From the NCBI RefSeq assembly GCF_034140825.1, contig NC_089037.1, positions 9,746,001 through 9,810,000 on the forward strand: a stretch of 64,000 bases of DNA, written 5' to 3'. The stretch is from Oryza sativa Japonica Group (Eukaryota; Streptophyta; Magnoliopsida; Poales; Poaceae). The notes under the pieces were generated by a model, which saw only the letters and a program-made list of their open reading frames with translations, was not told where the DNA came from and made no database searches. Shown piece after piece: positions 56,902 to 64,000 of the stretch; the stretch's first letter is position 1; the number at the start of each line of letters is the position of its first letter. A program made the translations under genes and the position numbers.

Positions 56902-59900
56902 CTAGCTGCCTTCTCCCTGATCCTTGGCTTGGTTCCAATCTTCTATCCTCGGTTCAGTCGATGCACTGGAACCTACAGATGATTGCAGACGAGATGACCA
57001 CCGCTTTCTGCTGGATTGTGACTCTGAGATCTGAGTAAGAGCATCAACTACTGCTGTGATATCTGGCCTCCGGTTGGCTGTTCTGTCAACACACAGAGCA
57101 GCAACAGTAAGGGCCCGGAACAAGGACCTCATGTGGTACTGACCGTTAAGCACCGGGTCTGCTAATTTGGGAAAATCCTTTTTGTTGATCTTGGGGATGG
57201 CCTGAAATTATGCAACAAATTAATGGCGAAAGAATAACTCGTAACAAAGCATGTAAGAGCCATAATGGAAGCAGTTAACATATCAGCTGTTTTGTCTCCT
57301 TTGTTAACAGTTGGTATCTTCCAATTTTGCTTAAAATTCAAGGTACACAAAGAAAATAGATTTCGGCCAAAGGATATAAGTTGAATGTGGGGGAGTAAAA
57401 TAAACCCTGGATGAAGCTAGAATCTAAAATCGATCTTTACTGGCTACTTCTCTCATGACATAATATGTAAGACTAAAAAAAATCGCGACTGCAATGATGA
57501 GACGAAATAAAAATAACAGAAGCACACAAGTCTAAGATGATCAAATAGTTGAAGTAATTATATAAAGATAGTGTTATGTGCTCTTTCATGAGCAGACTTG
57601 TGCATGCAGGAGAAGCAAATAACACAATTAAGTTAAAACAGGAAGAAATGGCTTACCCATTCAACAATATTTCGCTCAGGCTTAGCTCGACTGTCATCTA
57701 TAACCTTTTGTCCTGTGATGACCTCCAACATGACCACACCAAAGCTGTAAATATCTGACTGGACGGTCAGTTTACCACTCTCAAGATAATCAGGAGCACA
57801 ATATCCAAGTGTGCCCATCACTCTAGTCGAAATATGAGTGTCATCACCAGTTGGACCCATCTTTGCCAAGCCAAAGTCAGAAAGCTTTGGATGATATCCA
57901 TCTCCAAGCAAAATGTTTTCAGATTTCACGTCGCGGTTTATGACGGGAGGGTCAACATTGACATGCAAGTGCTGCAGGCCTTTAGCTGCCCCGACAAGTA
58001 TCTTGATCCTTGTGTTCCAGTCAAGAGGCTTCTTATCAGGGGAAAGATCTGGAAAAATTAAGACCCAGTTCTGATTAGACAAACTTCTAATTATTTAGAA
58101 GCAGTGTAATGAAGGAGGGAACTATATATGTTACTAGTTTGTAACATACTAACATACCATGGAGATGACTTTTCAGGGAACCCAAAGGCATGTATTCATA
58201 AACTAAAAGCCTCTGATCACCATCCTGACAACAGCCAATAAGCTTGACAAGATTTGTGTGATGTAGTTTACTCAACACTGAAGCTTCGGTGATGAACTCC
58301 CTGTCTCCTTGATTGCCTTGTAGATTAAGAATCTTTATAGCCACCTCCTGTCCAATTGCATGGTTCGAGAATTAGAGTGGCACACAAGTGAATTAGACCC
58401 TACAAGATCTTCTCACGAGTCACGGCTATCAATTTTCACAGACAAAAAAATTGAAATGCTACAGGAGGCCACTTCAATTGGAGATAAAGAGAGTAGTCTG
58501 CTACAAGAGCAAAGTACAAACAACCACAAAGAGATCAAGTTGCCACAAAAGAGCTGCAACAGAAGAAAGAACAGCAACCAAGTTCTAACAAGAGCACCAA
58601 ACTGACTAAGAAGGACAAAACCAAATAACAGAAAGGATAATAAAGAGGATAATGATTGACTTGGACATCTTCCTTGTTACTACGCCGAAATGCATGCCGA
58701 ACACCCGTAGATGATACATGCATCAAACACTTTCACATTTTCCTTAAGCAAACCCTAACTGTTCTTATCAATTTAACAATAGCATGAATTCGAGAGGAAT
58801 AATATACATGAAAGGAAATACTACAGCAATCCTTTTGTGTCTAACAGCTTCAATTCTACCTGAGACCCGTAATGTTCACCCAGATACATTAGCAACAAAA
58901 CATCATCTTACTTTGGTACTACATACAAACCTTAATCAACTAAAGAATTTGCAGAAACACATGTTGCATGTACCCACCTGGGAGTTATCCAGCACGCCCC
59001 TATACACCTGGCCAAACCCGCCCTCTCCTAGAAAGCGATCGTCACTGAAGCCCCCTGTCGCCGCATACAGCTCCCCGTAGGTGAATGACTGGCCATGAAT
59101 AAGCCTCTCCATACCATGGTTCGAGATGGAATCAGCATTTGTGGTATTTAAATTCACATCCATCTCTGCAGAAACAATGATAACAGATGAGCATGAGGCA
59201 CACTAATGCAATGGTGTCAGCTATTTAAATTCAACAAGAGAAAGAAGACAAATTAAACCAAACCATTGTAAGATTGCAGAACATAAGGTAATAACATTAA
59301 CATATATAAGACAAAGTAAAAGTATTTCTACTAGTATTGTTATCAAAACAACCGAAAGCAATACAGACAAAAAAGTAAAACACGCGTATTTTGTGATATT
59401 ACTCCCACCGTTCCAAGAAAAGCCAGTGAAAGCTGACAAGAAACACCCAAGCGGAGAACCTTACTCAGGAGATCAGGACAAAATCATGCCAATGCCCAAA
59501 CACCATTTCTTTACGAAATCAATACTCCACTGGCAAGAAATCAAGTAAAGAGTTTCAACACCTTTCAAAGAAAATCAGAACAGCACAGGCAAACCATAAT
59601 ATGAAAGAAAGGGCAATTCAATGCCCAGAATCACGTTCCACGACATTAGTTACACCATCGGCAAGAAAATTAAACGGACTATCTAAATTTCCAAAAAAAA
59701 AATCTGATTACTTGCGACATAGCACGGATTAGAAAATAGAAAAATCATGGTGCCTTCTGAACTGTTTTTTAGAAGGTTCAAAGCATCCCAAGTTCCAACT
59801 TCCAGAAATAAAAAGAATTCAGGTCCATGCCTTGATGCTAACGAGCAAAAATCTCAATATACGTTTAAGAACATCACAAGTCATAACCGATGAAGCAAAG

Positions 59901-60281
59901 ATAAGGGGAGGAATCCAAAACCACGGTGATCGCGCGAGAGCCAGCAACCATCGCCCGCCCGGTGAATCCAAGAAGGGAGTCAAGAACCCTCGCATAGGAA
60001 GTCAGAAAACCACGAAGCTCGACCAGTCATCGCCCATAAACGGGTCGAAACTCGAAACCAAGAAATTAATTAGCGCCGAAATCAGATTCCGAAGCAATGC
60101 TATGGCCAAGAACCGATGCCACGTTCGCGGAAGCAGAGGGTGTCAAGAGCAAGGGGAGGAGAGCCCGTAGGCCGTAGCATTAATTACCTGAGGCGGCCGT
60201 CTCGTCCGGTGTGATCTGTGGCCTCTCCGCGGACTCCTTCCTGCTCTCGTTGCCGCCCTCCGATGAGAAGCAGCTCCCCAT
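56902..60281 (-). CDS. receptor-like cytoplasmic kinase (RLCK VII type), 5 exons
   Basis: Exons 60281-60188, 59165-58978, 58347-58158, 58048-57657 and 57201-56902 join in frame to 387 residues. The N-terminus [10 protein letters not shown] has Gly2 for myristoylation and Cys4 for palmitoylation, so plasma-membrane attachment is likely. The Ser/Thr kinase domain (about 70-345) has the glycine loop [11 protein letters not shown] (78-88), catalytic Lys99 in VAIK, NRD at 195-197 (usual HRD or YRD), Asp197 present, DFG at 215-217 and [10 protein letters not shown] in the activation segment. It is therefore an active-looking kinase of the non-RD-altered type, since the Arg before Asp is kept. The C-terminal tail is Ser/Arg-rich. 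Family members relay signals from receptor kinases in immunity and development. There is no transmembrane segment. A (GA)n tract precedes the start. Confidence 0.87.
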
Positions 60282-60349
60282 GGCCGCCGCCGACTTCTCC
60301 TCCTGACGCGCAAGCGCGCGCCGTTGCGGCAGCGATGGAAGAAGACGGG

Positions 60350-60351
<2 letters not shown>

Positions 60352-60398
<47 letters not shown>
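60352..60398 (+). repeat. (GA)n microsatellite in the 5' leader region of the kinase gene
   Basis: About 23 GA units (CT on the coding strand of the kinase), 71-117 bp upstream of its ATG. CT-rich leaders are common in rice; the length is probably variable. Confidence 0.9.
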
Positions 60399-60400
<2 letters not shown>

Positions 60401-61673
60401 TGGGGGGTGTTCAGTGCAAAGGTGCAGCAATATCGAAGGATACCGGTAGTCTTAAAAAATGTTGACGGATGAGAGAGAATAAAAAAAATTGCTCCTCTCC
60501 AACTCCTTTTTATCACTTGCAGTAGTAATACCAATCACGTGAATAATACTAAATAGTGGGGATAAAGATGACTTATTATATCAACAATAGCATCCGTAAG
60601 GATGCTACCGCTATTGTAAAAAAACTTCCAAATAACGACTTGTAATGTTACAAATGCTACGGTAGCTTAATAATAACAGTAACGATTATTCAATACGACG
60701 TTATAAAAATCGTTATTTTTACTAGAGTTGAAAATTGAAAGCTAAAGTTAAATGTTTTTTTTCCGCAGCTGACTCTCATCAATGCACAAATATTGGTTGG
60801 TATAAGAATCAACAAGATCTAAATATTAATTACAGTATTACATACATGCCTATTTCTACCTTCTACATTGAATTTGGACTTAATAGAATTTGAACTCATG
60901 ATATATACACAATAAACTAAAAAATCCGAGTACTTCTTTCATCCTCTATCATAATATCAGAATATAGTGTCTGCGATCCCTTTTAAGCTACTATAACGAT
61001 CCTAATTCACTACTAGCCCACTATATATTATTTAGTACCCCTCTATGATCATAGGGATGTACACCCTCCATTAAAAAAATCTGAACTATTTCCTATGTTT
61101 CAAAAAAAAAAAGAGTCTATTCCTATAAATGAATATGGGCATATGTATGTTTATATTCATCCTTAAGTTTTTTTTATAACGGGAGTATATTTTTTATCTA
61201 TTTTTTCTATATCTTCTCTTTTCCCGTGTTTTCCAATTTCTCCCAATTTTTTTCCCATTCGCCCTCATTTTTTATTCTTTTACCTTCCGTTTTTGTCTTT
61301 TCTTTTATTATTACAATAAATATATATTTTGCGGGCTAAACGGGCTGCCGTGCTGCTTTTGGCCCGTCGTGCCCAGGTCGACACGGCCCGGCCGGTGAAG
61401 CTCTTGGGCCGTGCTTGGGCTGCTTGCCGAGCACGTGGGCCGGAACGGCCCGTCTACTGAGGCGTGCCCGTCTCGTGCCTGGGCCATCGTGTTGGCGGCG
61501 TGGAGTCCTCGCGCTCGCGGTAGGTTTTCCTCTGTCATTCGGCGGCGGCGGCGGACCGGCGGCGAGCACAACGGGACGGTGAAGGGAGCAGGGAAGGTGC
61601 GGCGGGGCCTTTGAAGACGGCGGCGGAGGCCAGCGAGGAGGCGGCGATCAGGGTCCAGCCCTCCAAGGCCCCG
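60399..61673. other. divergent intergenic region between kinase and ELP6 genes
   Basis: AT-rich from 60430 to 61320, with a palindrome-like stretch at 60590-60680 (GGATGCTACCG against CGGTAGC) and a Stowaway remnant near 61090-61190. From 61330 to 61470 there is a run of GGGC/GCCC words (GGCCCG, GGGCCG, GGGCTG), near the ELP6 start; it may be promoter or part of a GC-rich repeat. Confidence 0.4.
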
Positions 61674-63815
61674 ATGGAGGAGTACGGGGGCGGGGACCTC
61701 CTGAGCGAGGCAATGGGCTCCGGAGCGCGCGTGGTGGTGGTGGAGGACCGCGTCGAGGCGCCCGGGGCCTTCGCCCTGCACCTCCTCCTCAAGCGCGCGC
61801 TTGCCGGTGGCGGCGCCGCGGCGCTCCTCGCCCTCGCTCAGCCTTTCTCCCACTACGACCGGGTTCTCCGTAAGATGGTACGCTCCGCTCCGTTCGATCC
61901 GCTCGACTCCCTTGCCCGCGTTTCGTCGAACATGTCTTTTGTCTATTGGCTTCGTTGACCTATCCCCAATGACCGGGGGATTCACATTTACAAGTCGCAC
62001 TTTGAGCACTCCGCTATCAAATTCGAGACCAGCAATTAGTTTTCGTTCTCAACTCAATTGCGTCAAGGGCCTGCCGTTCTTCTTCGGGTTAATGGTGCAT
62101 GTTAGATTTTTAATGCCGTGGAGCTCACACATTTGTTAGTGTTGATTAAGGATGGATGGGAAAAACAAAATAGTACTCCCTCCGTTTCACAACGTAAGTC
62201 ATTCTAGCATTTCCCACATTCATATTGAAGTTAATAAATCTAGACATATATATCTATTTAGATTCATTAACATCAATATGAATATAGAAAATACTAGAAT
62301 GACTTACATTGTGAAACGGAGGAAGTAGGATCGAAGTGCGCATGAAAGGGGATGGGGGCTGTTAGTTCACCAGATGTTATGAGAAGTTGAACTGTTCCGA
62401 GATTCTAGTCATTAGTCAATGAGCTCTTGGTTCAATTTTCAATAAGGTGTCTTGCACCAGAACTAGAAGGTTGAAATCAATTATCATTGGAAGATAGAAA
62501 GCTGAAATTATTAGTGTATGATGACCGAGAATCATGAGAAGATTGGTTTTTGCTATGAGCACTACATGCTAAATTATGCTATTTTAGCTGTGGTGTACAG
62601 AAATTCTTAACTCAACCAGATAAGACTAGCAATATATGCTTATTTTCTAGCTTCAGTAAGCTCATGTACTATCTGGGACAACCTTTTTTATTATTTGTAT
62701 AACCGGCCAAGCCAGGAACTGAACAGTTCTTGCGCCTTATGAGATGGGATAAAATTTCCTAGTAAAGTTTCTACTGGTACACTGGAGGGTGGGAATGGGA
62801 TAACCGTTTTATTACAAATCATGAATTCCTTTCCACTACCGTTATTATGAACCTTGATTTGGACAAGCTGCTATACAGTGCTATGCATAATGGATGCCTT
62901 TCCTAGTTGAAATATAGCATGTAATATGATTTCTTCTCAAATTTACCAGGGCTGTAACCTATCCTTGCATAGGAAGAGTGAGAGGCTTCATTTTTTTGAC
63001 TTGCAGGCCTTCCCAGGCAAGCAATCACATCAATGCCTTGTATTCGTTCCAAATGATATTGCATAAAGGCATAATTACTGAGTTACAGGTTTGCTTTGCT
63101 TCTGTACGCAGGTGGAGCAAAGGGAGGTGCCATTTCTGATAGTTTTGTTAGACTGTATGGTGACATTCAAAGAGCCATCGACGCTAGCAGGACAGGAGAT
63201 AATACAGGCCGCTTTACTCTCATGATCGATGATGTTTCACTGTTAGAAGTTGCAGCAGGTGGTTCTGTAGATGATGTGTTGGACTTCTTGCATTATTGTG
63301 TTACACTTACCTCTGAGATGGTAAATGTTAGATCTATTAAAAGTTGCTGAGATCTCTGTAATTTTTGCCTTGCACTCATGTTTTTTTTGCCTTTTGTTTA
63401 TGACTTGGCAGAATTGCTCGTTGGTCTTCCTTATTCATGAGGATATATATTCGAGTGAGGAAGGTGTGGGGGTCCTTTTGCATCTGCGCTACATTGCAGA
63501 TCTTGTGATCAGAGCTGCACCTTTGAGCACTGGTTTAGCTGCTGATGTTCATGGACAGGTAGGTTCTTGCCCTTATTAGTCCACGCTGTAGAAAATGTAG
63601 CAATTGTTGATAAACTTGCATGAGAATCTTATTACCAGGGTTGGATATTTCATTTATAATAACTATTGAAGTTGCTCAAACATTTTCAACAGCTTTCAGT
63701 GGTAAACAAGTGTACATTCAGGGAGCAAAGGCTAAAAGCACAGAGAATTTGGAACTTCCATTTTAGAGTGAAGGAAAACGGCGCTGACTTTTTCTACCCT
63801 GGGAGCAGACATTAG
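61674..63815 (+). CDS. ELP6: Elongator complex subunit 6 (ELP6), 5 exons
   Basis: Exons 61674-61877, 62950-63016, 63112-63320, 63412-63558 and 63693-63815 join in frame to 249 residues, close to the usual 250-270. ELP6 is one of three RecA-like subunits (ELP4-5-6) forming the hexameric ring that joins the Elongator core; Elongator makes the cm5U-type modification of wobble uridine in tRNAs and affects transcription. Recognised by the overall pattern: a [21 protein letters not shown]-terminus, [47 protein letters not shown], and a final basic beta region ([17 protein letters not shown]). No Walker A, as expected for ELP6. The start at 61674 is the first ATG in frame; the frame is open a little further up. 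Intron 2 uses a GC donor (CCAG|GCAAGC at 63017). Intron 1 carries a Stowaway MITE. Confidence 0.82.
62176..62325. mobile_element. Stowaway MITE in intron 1 of ELP6
   Basis: CTCCCTCCGTTTCACAACGT and its inverted partner (ACATTGTGAAACGGAGGAAG) with TA flanks; 150 bp, long hairpin. Same subfamily as 23293-23442. Confidence 0.88.
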
Positions 63816-64000
63816 CTTGCATATTGATGTATCACTTCGGTAGACACGGGAATCACAGAAGCAATGGAAGTTGTAATGCGTGTCGCTCCTGTATTTTAGG
63901 CAAATGTTCATGAAATGTTTTCACAGAATGTATCAATTGAGGACTAAACCAGTAGGTTCAGTTTATTGGGAAGAACCAGTAAGCTGAGGTTCTCCCGCAT
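63816..64000. other. 3' flank of ELP6
   Basis: 3' UTR-like sequence to the end of the window; no further gene start visible. Confidence 0.5.

Noticed and set aside
60143-60534. Frames running through the (GA)n tract
   Set aside because: Made of Ser-Leu or Arg-Glu repeats from the microsatellite; they overlap the first exon of the kinase in other frames.
1-64000. tRNA, rRNA or conserved small RNA genes
   Set aside because: I looked for tRNA-like A and B boxes and obvious snoRNA or miRNA precursors and found none I could defend; MITE hairpins were not counted as miRNA genes.

Overview
This 64 kb window is nuclear DNA of a grass and looks like rice. The reasons are intron-rich genes with GT-AG (and a few GC-AG) introns, GC-rich first exons against AT-rich introns, dense Stowaway and Tourist-type MITEs with CTCCCTCCGT termini, Helitrons ending in CTAG, and a tandem cluster of lambda-class glutathione transferases (the maize IN2-1 family). 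From memory of rice gene families I think of chromosome 3, but that is an inference. Exon coordinates below were derived by hand from splice signals, reading frame and family resemblance; all full models except the pseudogene close in frame. LAYOUT: 1-429 is the 3' end of an unrecognised gene on +. From 430 to 3844 there is a transposon-rich gap with an LTR fragment, a small Helitron and a MITE. 3845-5059 is an intronless DEAH-helicase-like gene (+). 5424-7940 is a small single-pass membrane protein (-), sharing a compact divergent promoter rich in TGGGCY motifs with a probable mitochondrial RRM-like protein (+, 8490-11565). 13383-24523 holds three head-to-tail lambda GST genes (-): the first carries a frameshift at the active site, the other two look whole. 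26693-29181 encodes a MOS11/THO1-like mRNA-export protein (+). 30178-32126 encodes an acidic coiled-coil protein (-). 35794-37590 is an intronless E-class PPR gene (-) with a frameshifted C-terminus. 38312-42108 encodes phosphatidylglycerophosphate synthase (-). 43465-47128 is a transposon block: a MULE with an internal ORF, then a Helitron holding a TIR element that holds a solo LTR. 48584-55389 is an 18-exon TBC Rab-GAP gene (+). 56902-60281 encodes an RLCK-VII-type receptor-like cytoplasmic kinase (-). 61674-63815 encodes Elongator subunit ELP6 (+). HOW THEY FIT: these are mostly unrelated housekeeping genes (organelle RNA handling, phosphatidylglycerol synthesis, mRNA export, vesicle traffic, tRNA wobble modification, signalling); only the GST cluster is a functional gene family array. 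I saw no new multi-gene system. The most unusual items are the lambda GST copy whose retained intron would restore frame across the active site, the PPR C-terminal frameshift, the MOS11 repeat-per-exon structure, the ORF-bearing MULE, and the nested Helitron.
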